Made by a program: the position numbers and the translations under genes. From NCBI RefSeq assembly GCF_036621135.1, contig NZ_JAZIBG010000048.1, forward strand, positions 124,001 to 188,000: a stretch of DNA of 64,000 nucleotides, read 5' to 3'. Shown here one piece after another: positions 17,712-26,342 of this stretch. Origin of the DNA: Aquincola agrisoli. GTDB lineage: Bacteria > Pseudomonadota > Gammaproteobacteria > Burkholderiales > Burkholderiaceae_C. The notes beneath the pieces are model-generated. The model made no database searches and was not told the DNA's origin. It saw only the letters and a list, made by a program, of their open reading frames with translations. Each line of letters starts with the position of its first letter. Position 1 is the first letter of the stretch.

Positions 17712-18358
17712 ACCCGGCCGACGCCGGCGGGCCCGCCCCGCGGGCGCTGCTGATCTTTCCGTGCAACGGCAGCGGCCTCGAGGCGCTCGACTGCCTGGGC
17801 GAGAGCTTCCGCTGCATCGGCTTCATCGACGACCAGCCCGGGCGCCTGCCGCCGCAGGTGCATGGCGTGCCGGTGTTGGGCCGCGGCGCCCTGGCCGAGC
17901 ACCCCGAAGCCCTGGTGCTCGCGGTGCCGGGCGGCCCCGAGAGCTACCCGCAGCGCGCCGCGGCGATCGCCGGGCTGGGCGTGCCGCCGCAGCGCTGGGC
18001 CACCGTCGTGCACCCGCGCGCCAGCGTGTCGCCCCGCGCCCGGCTGGGCCGCAACCTGCTGCTGATGGCGGGCGCCGTGGTCACGACCGACGCCACCCTG
18101 GGCTCGCACGTCTGCGTGCTGCCCAACAGCGTGATCCACCACCATGCGGAGGTCGGCAGCTTCACCCTGGTCTGCGCCAACGTCACCGTCGCCGGCGGCG
18201 TGCACGTCGGCGAAGGCTGCTACCTGGGCAGCGGCAGCAGCCTTCGCAACGGCGTGCGCATCGGCGCGGGGGCGCTGGTCGGCATGGGCAGCACGGTGGT
18301 GCGCGACGTGCCCGAGGGCTGCGTGGTGGCCGGCACGCCGGCACGCAGGCTGCGCTGA
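17708..18358 (+). CDS. NeuD/PglD-type sugar O/N-acyltransferase
   Basis: This 216-residue protein has an N-terminal Rossmann-like half (ALLIFPCNGSGLEALDCLG, then FIDDQPG) followed by hexapeptide repeats (VHPRASVSPRARLGRN to VVAGTPARRLR). That order is characteristic of NeuD/PglD-like acetyltransferases acting on surface sugars. The start is GTG at 17708, overlapping the aminotransferase stop. A second acetyltransferase in the block fits a di-acetylated or O-acetylated residue in the polysaccharide, which is inference. Confidence 0.85.
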   Translation: MNPADAGGPAPRALLIFPCNGSGLEALDCLGESFRCIGFIDDQPGRLPPQVHGVPVLGRGALAEHPEALVLAVPGGPESYPQRAAAIAGLGVPPQRWATVVHPRASVSPRARLGRNLLLMAGAVVTTDATLGSHVCVLPNSVIHHHAEVGSFTLVCANVTVAGGVHVGEGCYLGSGSSLRNGVRIGAGALVGMGSTVVRDVPEGCVVAGTPARRLR

Positions 18359-18371
18359 ACCGGAGCCCGCG

Positions 18372-19559
18372 ATGGACGCAGCGGTGCGCGTGCTCTACAG
18401 CTTCCCGCACAAGATCGGCGCGGACCGCATATGCACCACTGCGTGGTACCAGGTGTGGGGGCTGGCCGAGGCGGGAGCGCAGGTGCAGCTTCACCCCGGC
18501 GCGGTGGTGCGCCCCCTGCCCGACACGGTCGGCGTGCAGCCGACGCTCGCGCGCGGCGGCTGGCGGCTGCCCTACCGCATGATCGGCAGCATGCGTGCGT
18601 TCTGGCTGCACGACCGCGTGGTGGCCGCGCGCCTGGAACGTGAGCACGCGCGCATCGACCTGCTGCACGCCTGGCCGCTCGGCGCCCTGCGCACGCTGCA
18701 GGTGGCCGCCCGCTACGGCGTGCCCACGCTGCTGGAGCGGCCCAATGCCCGCACGCGCTTCGCCTACGAGGTGGTGCGGCAGGAATGCGAGCGCGTCGGC
18801 GTGCCGCTGCCGCCGAACCACGAGCACGCCCACAACGAGCACGTGCTACAGCGGGAGGAGGCCGAGTACGCGCTCGCGACGCGGCTGCTCTGCCCGTCCG
18901 AGTTCGTCGCGCGCAGCTTCCTCGACGACGGCGTGCCGCCGCAGCGCCTGGCGCGGCACCGCTACGGCTACGACGAGCAGGTGTTCCAGCCCGCGCCCGG
19001 GCCCCGCCCGCAGCGCGAGGGCCTGGTCATGCTGTTCGCTGGCGGCTGCGCGCCGCGCAAGGGTCTGCACCATGCCCTGGCCGCCTGGCTCGCGTCGCCA
19101 GCCTCGCAGCACGGCCGCTTCCGGATCGCCGGCGCCTTCGTGCCGGGTTATGCGGAGCGCCTGTCGCGCTGGCTGGCCCATCCCAGCGTCGAGGTGCTGG
19201 GCCACCGCACCGACATGCCGGCGCTGATGCGCGATGCCGACGTGCTGGTGCTGCCCTCGGTGGAGGAAGGCAGCGCGCTCGTGACCTACGAGGCCCGCGG
19301 CAGCGGCTGCGTGCTGCTGGTCTCCGATGCGGCCGGCGCCGTCTGCCGCCACGAGCACGATGCGCTCGTGCATGCGGCCGGCGACGTCGAGGCGCTGAGC
19401 CGCCACATCACCGCGCTGCACGAGGACCGCGCCCTGCTCGAACGCCTGCGCGCGGCCAGCCTGGCCGGCACGCCGGACATCACCTGGCGAGCGGCCGGCG
19501 TGCGGCTGCTGGAGGTCTACCGCGAGACGATCGCCGCCGCGCAGGCGGCGCGCGCCTAG
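18372..19559 (+). CDS. Glycosyltransferase family 4-like protein
   Basis: This 395-residue cytoplasmic glycosyltransferase has a GT-B layout. The C-terminal half carries LVMLFAGGCAPRKGLHHAL and the donor-binding segment MRDADVLVLPSVEEGSALVTYEARGSG, the usual E-x7-E pattern of GT4 enzymes. The N-terminal acceptor half is less conserved (LLHAWPLGALRTLQVAARYG). It starts 13 bases after the acyltransferase and ends the rightward sugar block, facing the chemotaxis genes. Confidence 0.85.
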   Translation: MDAAVRVLYSFPHKIGADRICTTAWYQVWGLAEAGAQVQLHPGAVVRPLPDTVGVQPTLARGGWRLPYRMIGSMRAFWLHDRVVAARLEREHARIDLLHAWPLGALRTLQVAARYGVPTLLERPNARTRFAYEVVRQECERVGVPLPPNHEHAHNEHVLQREEAEYALATRLLCPSEFVARSFLDDGVPPQRLARHRYGYDEQVFQPAPGPRPQREGLVMLFAGGCAPRKGLHHALAAWLASPASQHGRFRIAGAFVPGYAERLSRWLAHPSVEVLGHRTDMPALMRDADVLVLPSVEEGSALVTYEARGSGCVLLVSDAAGAVCRHEHDALVHAAGDVEALSRHITALHEDRALLERLRAASLAGTPDITWRAAGVRLLEVYRETIAAAQAARA

Positions 19560-19575
19560 CCGGCCGCGGGGCCGC

Positions 19576-19890
19576 TCAGGACCACCGGCAACCTGCCGCC
19601 GGCCACGGGGGCACGGCGGGGCGCGCGGCCGGCAGCTCGGCGCCGTGCACCGACGGCCGGCCCTCGATCCACGAGGCCGATCCGGTGAGCGATCCGGCGG
19701 CCCGCGACCAGACGAAACCGCAGGTCGCGCACCGGTAGTGGAACGTCACCCCCTGCGACAGGCCGCCCGGGTGCTTGTGGGCCCGGGTGACACTGAGCCG
19801 GGCGTGCGCCTGCGCCGCGCGGTTGACGAACAGCTCGTCGCAGTCGCCGCACATGAAGCGCCGCTGGCGGGTGGCGAAGTCCTCGACCAC
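19576..19890 (-). CDS. Small zinc-ribbon-like protein
   Basis: This 104-residue protein has two CxxC knuckles, CGDCDELF near residue 14 and CATCGFVW near residue 54, which would bind one zinc ion as a rubredoxin-like ribbon. The C-terminal 40 residues are Pro/Ala-rich and look disordered. Start is GTG at 19890, one base downstream of the MCP stop, so the gene is translated with the chemotaxis receptor. I do not recognise a named family. Confidence 0.6.
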   Translation of the reverse strand: MVEDFATRQRRFMCGDCDELFVNRAAQAHARLSVTRAHKHPGGLSQGVTFHYRCATCGFVWSRAAGSLTGSASWIEGRPSVHGAELPAARPAVPPWPAAGCRWS

Positions 19891-19891
19891 C

Positions 19892-21409
19892 TCAGGCGGC
19901 TTCCAGGCGGAAGGCCGAGACCGCCGCGGAGAGCCGGGTCGCCTGGTCCTTGAGGCTCTCCGACGCCGCCGCGCTCTGTTCGACGAGCGCCGCGTTCTGC
20001 TGCGTCATCTGGTCGAGCTGGGCGACGGCGACGTTGACCTGGCCGATGCCGCTGCTCTGCTCCCGCGTGGCGGTCGTCACCTCGCTGATGAGCATCGCCA
20101 CGCGCTGGACCTGCTGCATGATCTCGCCCATCGTGCGGCCGGCATCGTCCACCAGCCGCGAGCCCGCCTCCACCCGCTCGACCGATACGCCGATCAGGCT
20201 CTTGATCTCGCGCGCCGCGACCGCGCTGCGCTGGGCGAGCGTGCGCACCTCGCCAGCCACCACCGCGAAGCCGCGGCCCTGCTCGCCGGCCCGCGCGGCT
20301 TCCACCGCGGCGTTCAGCGCCAGGATGTTCGTCTGGAACGCGATGCCGTCGATCACGCCGATGATCTCCGCGATCTTCTGGCTGCTGTCGCGGATCTGGC
20401 CCATCGTGCTGACGACCTCGCCGACGATGTCGCCGCCGCGCGCCGCCACCGCGGACGACTGCGTGGCCAGGTCGTTGGCCTGGTCGGCGCTGTCGGCGCT
20501 GTGCTTGACGGTGCTCGTCAGTTCCTCCATCGACGCGGCGGTCTGCTGCAGGTTGCTCGACTGCTGCTCGGTGCGCGCACTGAGGTCGTTGTTGCCGACC
20601 GAGACCTCGGACGAGGCCACATGGATCGAGCTGGACGCCTGTTGCACCGTGCGCAGGGCTTCGCGGAAGCTGGCAACCGAGCGGCCCAGGGCCTCGACCA
20701 GGTCGCCCAGCTCGTCGGCCGAGCGGCGGCGGATCTCGCCCGTCAGGTCGCCGGCGGCCAGCCGCCTGGCGACGGCATTGGCTTCGCCGATCGACTGCAG
20801 CAGGCCGCGGCTGACCAGCAGCGCGACGGCGGCGCAGAGCACCACGGCCGCTGCCACCACGGCGCCGATGACCCAGAGCATCCTGCTGAAGGAGGCGTCC
20901 GCATCGGCGAACAGCGCCTCGGCATCCGCATTGGCCTGCGCCACGCGCCGGTCGACCTCGGTGGCCAGCGCCGTGGCCTGGCGGTCCGCGTCGGCCATCT
21001 GCGTGATGCCGTCGTTGGGGTCGATCGCCGACATCTCGAGCGACCGGTCGAGCGACTTCGAGAACCTGGCGACGTCGGCCAGCGTCTTGTCGCGCTCGGC
21101 GCCTTCGGGGCCCTTGGAGAGCTCCTCGGCGGCCTGGGCGACGATGGCCCGGGTCTTCTCGCGCGCGGCCAGCAGGTCGGCGTTGCTGAGGTTGGCGCCC
21201 CACGTCAGCGTGCGGTAGGCCAGCGCGTGCGCCGCGTAGAGATGCCCGCGCGCCGTCAGCGAGGCCTGCTGCTGCAGCAGCGCGCCCTGGCGAAAGCCGT
21301 CGATCCTATCGTTCAGGCGCGACATCATGAGCACAGAGAACGCCGCCGTCAGCAGCAGGATCACGATCGCCGCGGCGGGCGCGGTGAGGATCTTCCCTCG
21401 AATCTTCAT
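19892..21409 (-). CDS. Methyl-accepting chemotaxis protein
   Basis: This is a 505-residue chemoreceptor with two transmembrane helices (about 10-30 and 188-210). The periplasmic part between them, about 150 residues, resembles a four-helix bundle. A HAMP domain and a long cytoplasmic coiled-coil follow. The conserved hairpin tip is intact: FQTNILALNAAVEAARAGEQGRGFAVVAGEVR. No CheR-docking pentapeptide is seen at the C-terminus. The gene lies 52 bases downstream of a secreted single-Cache protein, which may supply its ligand signal. Confidence 0.95.
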   Translation of the reverse strand: MKIRGKILTAPAAAIVILLLTAAFSVLMMSRLNDRIDGFRQGALLQQQASLTARGHLYAAHALAYRTLTWGANLSNADLLAAREKTRAIVAQAAEELSKGPEGAERDKTLADVARFSKSLDRSLEMSAIDPNDGITQMADADRQATALATEVDRRVAQANADAEALFADADASFSRMLWVIGAVVAAAVVLCAAVALLVSRGLLQSIGEANAVARRLAAGDLTGEIRRRSADELGDLVEALGRSVASFREALRTVQQASSSIHVASSEVSVGNNDLSARTEQQSSNLQQTAASMEELTSTVKHSADSADQANDLATQSSAVAARGGDIVGEVVSTMGQIRDSSQKIAEIIGVIDGIAFQTNILALNAAVEAARAGEQGRGFAVVAGEVRTLAQRSAVAAREIKSLIGVSVERVEAGSRLVDDAGRTMGEIMQQVQRVAMLISEVTTATREQSSGIGQVNVAVAQLDQMTQQNAALVEQSAAASESLKDQATRLSAAVSAFRLEAA

Positions 21410-21461
21410 TGCCTACCTCCCAACAACGTGAAGGGGCGCCGCCGTGTCGACGGCACCCGTA

Positions 21462-21929
21462 TTACTTGTAGATGCCGCCGCAGACCACCGTGTCGGCCTG
21501 CTTCTCGCAGTACATGGTCTTCGGTTCGATCTTCTTCGTCGTCGGGTTGGTGTACTTGTAGTCCTGCCAGAAGCTGGTCTTGGTCTTCGCGGTCTCCATG
21601 CGCTCGCGGACGAACTCCTTGCCGTCGACGTCCTTGCGGTCGATCACGTTGACGCCCACTTGCTTGGCATTGGCGCCGTGCGCGAGCGTCGTACCGTCGA
21701 GGCGGAAGACGACCAGGTAGAGGTCGCGGTCGACCCACGGGCCGGACGGGTTGCTGAACTCGGCGTAGGCCTTCTCGGGGCCCATCGACTTGATCGCGGC
21801 GACACCCTTCTTGACCATCGCCACGGCCTCGTCCTTGGAGACGTTGGCCACCGCTGCCGAATGGCCGAGGCCCAGGACAGCGGCGGCGGCGATGCCGGAA
21901 GCGAGCGATTTGAGCGAAACAAAGGACAT
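21462..21929 (-). CDS. Secreted single-Cache-domain sensor protein
   Basis: This 155-residue periplasmic protein starts with a signal peptide (about residues 1-29, ending SAAVANV). One small-molecule-binding Cache domain follows: EAVAMVKKGVAAIKSMGPEKAYAEF, then the strand DLYLVVFRLDGTTLAHG and a VNVIDRKDVDGKEFV loop. Two Cys residues near the end (MYCEK, VVCGG) could form a disulfide. The ATG at 21929 has an upstream GGAG; the longer upstream frame is not needed. It has no output domain of its own and probably works with the adjacent MCP. Confidence 0.85.
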   Translation of the reverse strand: MSFVSLKSLASGIAAAAVLGLGHSAAVANVSKDEAVAMVKKGVAAIKSMGPEKAYAEFSNPSGPWVDRDLYLVVFRLDGTTLAHGANAKQVGVNVIDRKDVDGKEFVRERMETAKTKTSFWQDYKYTNPTTKKIEPKTMYCEKQADTVVCGGIYK

Positions 21930-22222
21930 GGAACTGGCTCCTATGTGCAAGGGTGTGCGAAGGGGGGGACGGCACCCGCCGGATGCGGCGGCCAAAGGGC
22001 GCGATGGCCCGTGTGCCAAACACCGTATCGGTGCGCGGAGCAACACCCTTGAGGCGGTCGGGGGTTAACACCTAAGCCCCGGACGCCAGGGCCCTGCCCG
22101 CCCGGCGTGGGGACGTCAGCCGCGGTTCACCCACCCCCACGTCGGAGAAGGCTTCGGGCCTTGCGGGGTATACCGCCCAGATGTTCGCCTCCTCCAAGGC
22201 GGCCGGCCAGTACGCCGACTGA
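21930..22222. other. Intergenic region upstream of the chemotaxis genes
   Basis: About 290 bases hold no convincing gene. Read leftward, TCAA at 22052-22049 and CCGATA at 22031-22026 are 17 bases apart, a loose resemblance to a sigma-28 (FliA) promoter that would suit the chemotaxis genes. An inverted repeat CGTGGGG/CCCCACG (22106-22112 and 22135-22141) follows the end of the long polysaccharide operon and may help end it. Both readings are tentative. Confidence 0.3.
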
Positions 22223-23182
22223 CTACGCCGCACGCCGGCCCGGCGCCAGCGCCCCCTGCAGCCGCCGCTGCCCGCCGCGCAGCGCGCGCTTGATGCGCAC
22301 CCACGCCTCGCGCCACGCGGGCACGCGCCAGCCGGCCCAGGCGGTGCGGTCGACGGCCTCGAAGAAGAACCGCCGGTCCGCCAGCTCGCAGCCCGGCAGC
22401 CACGGCTTCTCCGACGAGCTGAAGTGCACGATGCTCTGGTGTGCCGACGCGGGCGACCAGCAGGTCGGGGGCCCCTGCCGGTGCATGCGCGGCAGGGTCT
22501 GCCAGTTCCAGCGGAAGGGCAGTTCGTGCCAGTCGTGGTGCAGCAGCGCGTTGAGGCCGTCCTGGTCGCCCATCTGGATCAGGTCGCGGTGGGTCTCGAG
22601 GTACTCGACCACGCGCCGCCCGATGCCCAGCGCCCGCCACCGCGCCAGGTCCATCAGCAGCAGGCCCGAATTGAAGTACGGCGCATCGGCCGGGATGCCG
22701 AGCGCGGCGTGGTTGACCAGGCCCCCCGGCGCGCCGACGTGGCCGATGCGGTCGCGCACCGCGCCCACCGAGCGCCCGCCGAGGTCGGTGTCCCACAGGC
22801 TGGCCAGGTCCTCCAGCACCACCATGTCGGCGTCGAGGTACAGCGCCCGCCCCACGTCGGCCGGCAGCAGGTCGGGGATCAGCAGGCGCGCGTAGATCAG
22901 CGGGCTCATGTAGTCGTGCACCAGCCGCAGCCCCGCCAGGCGGCCCATCTCCAGCGGGATCCATTCGATGCGCGCCAGCGGCCGGCCGGCGCCCTGCAGC
23001 GAGCGCTCGACCTTGCGGCGCAGCGCCGCCGGAAACGCGCTGTGCAGCAGGTGGAAGACGATGCCGCGCCGCGCATCGGTGCGCCGTGCCGCCGAGGCCA
23101 CGGCCGCGGCCAGGGGCATCGCGTAGCGCCCGTCGGCGGCGAGCACGAGGTGCATGCCGCCGCCTGCCGCCACGCCGTTCAT
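22223..23182 (-). CDS. Glycosyltransferase family 8 protein
   Basis: This is a 319-residue retaining galactosyl/glucosyltransferase-type enzyme. The GT8 fold is evident from LVLAADGRYAMPLAAAVASA at the N-terminus and the metal-binding LYLDADMVVLEDL (DxD) near residue 125. The second motif is APYFNSGLLLMDLARWR, followed by MGDQDGLNALL. The last 60 residues are basic and may touch the membrane. It is the last gene of the leftward operon, starting with an ATGA overlap on the preceding gene. Confidence 0.9.
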   Translation of the reverse strand: MNGVAAGGGMHLVLAADGRYAMPLAAAVASAARRTDARRGIVFHLLHSAFPAALRRKVERSLQGAGRPLARIEWIPLEMGRLAGLRLVHDYMSPLIYARLLIPDLLPADVGRALYLDADMVVLEDLASLWDTDLGGRSVGAVRDRIGHVGAPGGLVNHAALGIPADAPYFNSGLLLMDLARWRALGIGRRVVEYLETHRDLIQMGDQDGLNALLHHDWHELPFRWNWQTLPRMHRQGPPTCWSPASAHQSIVHFSSSEKPWLPGCELADRRFFFEAVDRTAWAGWRVPAWREAWVRIKRALRGGQRRLQGALAPGRRAA

Positions 23183-24873
23183 GCGGCAGCCTCCCGGCAT
23201 GTCGTGGCCGCGGCCAGCCGGCGCAGCGTGCCCGCATACGGGCCGAGCAGCGCCACCCCGAGCACACGCCAGCGTGCAGCCGACAGCGGATCCAGCGTCA
23301 CCGCCCGCCACGCACGGCAGCGCGCGCCGCTGAAATCGCGCACCACGCGCGAGACGTAGGCGCTGTGGCTGGCCACGGCCACCGGCAGCATGTCCTGCGG
23401 GCCGACCGGCGCGAAATGCCGCCCGTCGGCGGCGACGTGCCACAGGCTCAGCCCCACGTCCGCCGGCGACAGCACGGGCCCGCTGGGCGCCAGCGTGTGC
23501 GGCCGGTGCACGAGGCCGTCGGTCACCCGGTAGACCGCCTCGAGCCGTGCCTGCCAGCCGGCACCCACATGGTCCGCCAGCAGCCGCGCGCGCAGCGCGG
23601 CGCCCGCTGCGGCGCACCGCGCCGGATCCTGCGCCAGCGCCACGGCCTGGTCGATGTAGGCCGCCTCGTCGGGCGGGTTGGGCAGCAGGTCCGCCACCGC
23701 GTCGTCGTTGGCCACCAGCAGCTCGAACAGCGGTGCATACGCCGGCACCACCGGCAGGCCGCAGAGGGCGGACTCCAGCAGCGCGGTCTGCGAGCCGAAG
23801 GGGAAGGATTCGAGGTACACGTCGGCGGCGGCGCGGTAGACCGACGGATCGTCCACGCTGCCCACCAGGTGCAGCCGGGCGTGGGGCACGCTGCGCAGGT
23901 GCGGCGCCAGCGCCGCCGGCGTGGCGCCGACGACATAGAGGTGCGCTCCCGGCAGCCGCTCGAGGATGCGCCCGGCCGTGGCCACGAAGTCGAAGTCGCC
24001 GCAGGGCCGGTACTTCACCTCGCGGCCGATGCTCAGCAGCACCGTGCGGTCCGGCCGGATGCCCAGGGCCTGGCGGGCCAGCGCGCGTGAAGGCACCTCC
24101 TCGCGCACGGCCAGCGGCACCGGCAGCACGAGGTTCACCGCCACCTGCCGACGCGCCGCGCTGTGGGCACACGCGGGCGAGCGCAGGTGGATCACCGCGT
24201 CGGCCACCGAACTGCCCAGCCAGAACTGGTGGTCGGCATGGTGGAGCACGGCGACCGGCGGGCCGCCCGGCACGGCGAAGGCGACGACGGGGATCACGTC
24301 GTGGCCGTCGTGGTGCAGCACCACCAGGTCGGCATCGCGCCGCGCCACCTCGCGCAGCCAGCGCGCGCGGTCCAGCACCGGCGCATACGACGGCAGGCTC
24401 GCGAAGTCGCCGCCGCTGGCGCGCACCGCCTCGATCAGCCAGGCCGGCACCGGCCGCGCCTGCTGGTCGAGCAGCACGAGCGAGTGGCAGCGCGTCGCGT
24501 CGCTGCGCACCCAGTGGCCCAGCATGCGCGCGTGGCCGGCGATGCCGACCATGTGCGTGGCGACGTGCAGCACCCGGCGCCGGCCGGGATGCTGCGGCGG
24601 CCGCATCACGATGCCCAGGTCGTCGGGCGGCAGCGGGTACGACAGGCTGCCGATGCGCAGCGCGATGTTCTCGATCGCGCCGTCGGCGAAGCGGCCCGCA
24701 TGGAACGCGGCGGCGAAGCCCGCGGCCGTGGCCACCGCCGCCAGCGCCGCCTCGGGCCGGCGCACCGGGTCGAAGGACTGGCAACGCCGCACGGCCCATT
24801 CGTAGGCATCGCTGTTCGAGCGCAGGAAGGCGTCGGCGCCGGCACGGCGCGGGGGGGCGTCGTGGTGCTTCAT
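23179..24873 (-). CDS. GT-B type glycosyltransferase
   Basis: This is a 564-residue protein. The central and C-terminal part has a GT4/GT1-like Rossmann half with VLLSIGREVKYRP, the linker VVGATPAAL, and the donor site VYLESFPFGSQTALLESALCGLPVV. About 130 additional residues follow, ending RRLAAATTCREAAA, with no domain I recognise. The N-terminal half contains VLHVATHMVGIAGHARMLGHW. The ATG at 24873 overlaps the stop of the gene upstream by ATGA. Confidence 0.8.
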   Translation of the reverse strand: MKHHDAPPRRAGADAFLRSNSDAYEWAVRRCQSFDPVRRPEAALAAVATAAGFAAAFHAGRFADGAIENIALRIGSLSYPLPPDDLGIVMRPPQHPGRRRVLHVATHMVGIAGHARMLGHWVRSDATRCHSLVLLDQQARPVPAWLIEAVRASGGDFASLPSYAPVLDRARWLREVARRDADLVVLHHDGHDVIPVVAFAVPGGPPVAVLHHADHQFWLGSSVADAVIHLRSPACAHSAARRQVAVNLVLPVPLAVREEVPSRALARQALGIRPDRTVLLSIGREVKYRPCGDFDFVATAGRILERLPGAHLYVVGATPAALAPHLRSVPHARLHLVGSVDDPSVYRAAADVYLESFPFGSQTALLESALCGLPVVPAYAPLFELLVANDDAVADLLPNPPDEAAYIDQAVALAQDPARCAAAGAALRARLLADHVGAGWQARLEAVYRVTDGLVHRPHTLAPSGPVLSPADVGLSLWHVAADGRHFAPVGPQDMLPVAVASHSAYVSRVVRDFSGARCRAWRAVTLDPLSAARWRVLGVALLGPYAGTLRRLAAATTCREAAA

Positions 24874-26342
24874 CGCCGTGCCTGCAGGGCCCAGCGGGGG
24901 CTCATCCACGGCCGCAGCCAGCCGGGGCACCAGCGGGCGCCCCGCCCGCCCCCCGACCAGCGCAACGCCACCTGCAGGGCTTCGCGGCGCAGCAGGCGCC
25001 GCAGCACCCGCGGGCCGACGGTGTGCACGCCGCTCTCCTGGTAGGAGCGCAGCAGGCGCGCCTCGCCGCGGCCGAGCAGGCGGCGCGCCCACAGGCGCAG
25101 CGTGCCGAAGTGCGGCCCTTCGAGCAGCAGCGTGCCGCCGGGTGCGAGCAACGCCACGCACTGCGCCAGCACCGCCTGCGGCTGCGGCACGAGGTGCAGC
25201 AGGTCGCTGGCGACCACGCAGTCGAAGCGCCGGCCGGCGAGCCGGGCCAGGCCCTCCTCCAGCGGCCCGTACAGCACCTCGACGCCACGCGCGGAGGCGC
25301 CCGCGCCGACGACGGCGTCGAGCGGCAGCGCGGTCACGCGCACCCCGCGCGCGACCCATGCGGCCTCGGCCTCGCCGTCCCCGCAGCCGATCGACAGCAC
25401 GCTGCGGGCCCCGCCGGGCAGGCATTCCGGCGCCGGCGCGGCACCGCCGGCAGGCCGGCGCGTGTGGTAGGCCTTGGCCCATTCGCCCTGGTCGATCGTC
25501 GTCTCGCCCGCCAGCAGCCGGGTGGCCGGATGCTCGCCGCGGCCGATCGCGAGCAGGGTGCGGACCTCCTGCTGCGCCGCGGGCAGCGACATGCCGAGCT
25601 GCCCCGCATAACGGTCGGACAGGTGGTGGATCAGGAAGTCGTCCAGCGCACTCACGCAGACGACCTTGCGCATGCCGCAGCGTGTGTACGGATCGGTCGC
25701 GGCGGTGCACAGCATGTCGTAGCGGCCCTCGGCGGGCGCGCGGTCGAAGCCGCCGGAGTCGATCGCACGGCGCAGCTGCGCGCGCGTGAGCAGGAAGAAC
25801 GCCGCGTGCTCGTTGCTGAACTCGGCCACCGTCTCGCTACCGCGCCGCTGCACCGACGCCGGCTTCCAGTGGAAGCTGCCATGCGCCTCGGGCAGCCACA
25901 CGCCGCCCTCGCGGTCGACCTCGTAGCGCAGGAAGCCGGCGATCTCGTCGTCGGCCAGCAGCGGCGAGATGCGCAGGAAGGCATCGACGTGGCGCTGCAG
26001 GACCTCCATGTCGTCTTCCGAATAGGCGAACAGGTCGTAGGCCTCGGCCTGCTCGACGAAGAGCCGCTTGTGCGCAAACGGCAGCGACCACGGGTTCTTC
26101 GACGGCAGGCCGACCACGACGCGCACGTCCGGCCCGAGGTCCTTCGGCGCGTCGGACAGCACCACCACGTCGACCGACAGCGACATCGCACGGTACCCGG
26201 CGATCACCCAGCGCAGCAGCGGCAGGTTGCGCTCGCCGTAGCAGGCGATGGCCACGAGCATGCGCAGCCGCCGGCGGGCCGGCGCGGCCGGCGGGGCGCC
26301 CCGCGGCGCGGCGCCGGGATCGAAGGCCTGGCGCGCGTTCAT
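24870..26342 (-). CDS. GT-A-like / SAM methyltransferase fusion protein
   Basis: This 490-residue protein joins two activities. Residues about 28-270 look like a GT-A nucleotide-diphospho-sugar domain (MLVAIACYGERNLPLLRWVI, then YSEDDMEVLQRH as a DxD-like site). Residues about 310-480 are a class I methyltransferase with SVLSIGCGDGEAE as the SAM-binding motif and VVASDLLHLVPQPQAVL downstream. It may add and then methylate a sugar, or modify a neighbouring residue. It overlaps both neighbours by ATGA. Confidence 0.75.
   Translation of the reverse strand: MNARQAFDPGAAPRGAPPAAPARRRLRMLVAIACYGERNLPLLRWVIAGYRAMSLSVDVVVLSDAPKDLGPDVRVVVGLPSKNPWSLPFAHKRLFVEQAEAYDLFAYSEDDMEVLQRHVDAFLRISPLLADDEIAGFLRYEVDREGGVWLPEAHGSFHWKPASVQRRGSETVAEFSNEHAAFFLLTRAQLRRAIDSGGFDRAPAEGRYDMLCTAATDPYTRCGMRKVVCVSALDDFLIHHLSDRYAGQLGMSLPAAQQEVRTLLAIGRGEHPATRLLAGETTIDQGEWAKAYHTRRPAGGAAPAPECLPGGARSVLSIGCGDGEAEAAWVARGVRVTALPLDAVVGAGASARGVEVLYGPLEEGLARLAGRRFDCVVASDLLHLVPQPQAVLAQCVALLAPGGTLLLEGPHFGTLRLWARRLLGRGEARLLRSYQESGVHTVGPRVLRRLLRREALQVALRWSGGGRGARWCPGWLRPWMSPRWALQARR

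Noticed and set aside
22116..23267. Minus-strand frame of 383 codons ending at 22116
   Set aside because: It is a frame-shifted reading of the family 8 glycosyltransferase gene and contains no domain.
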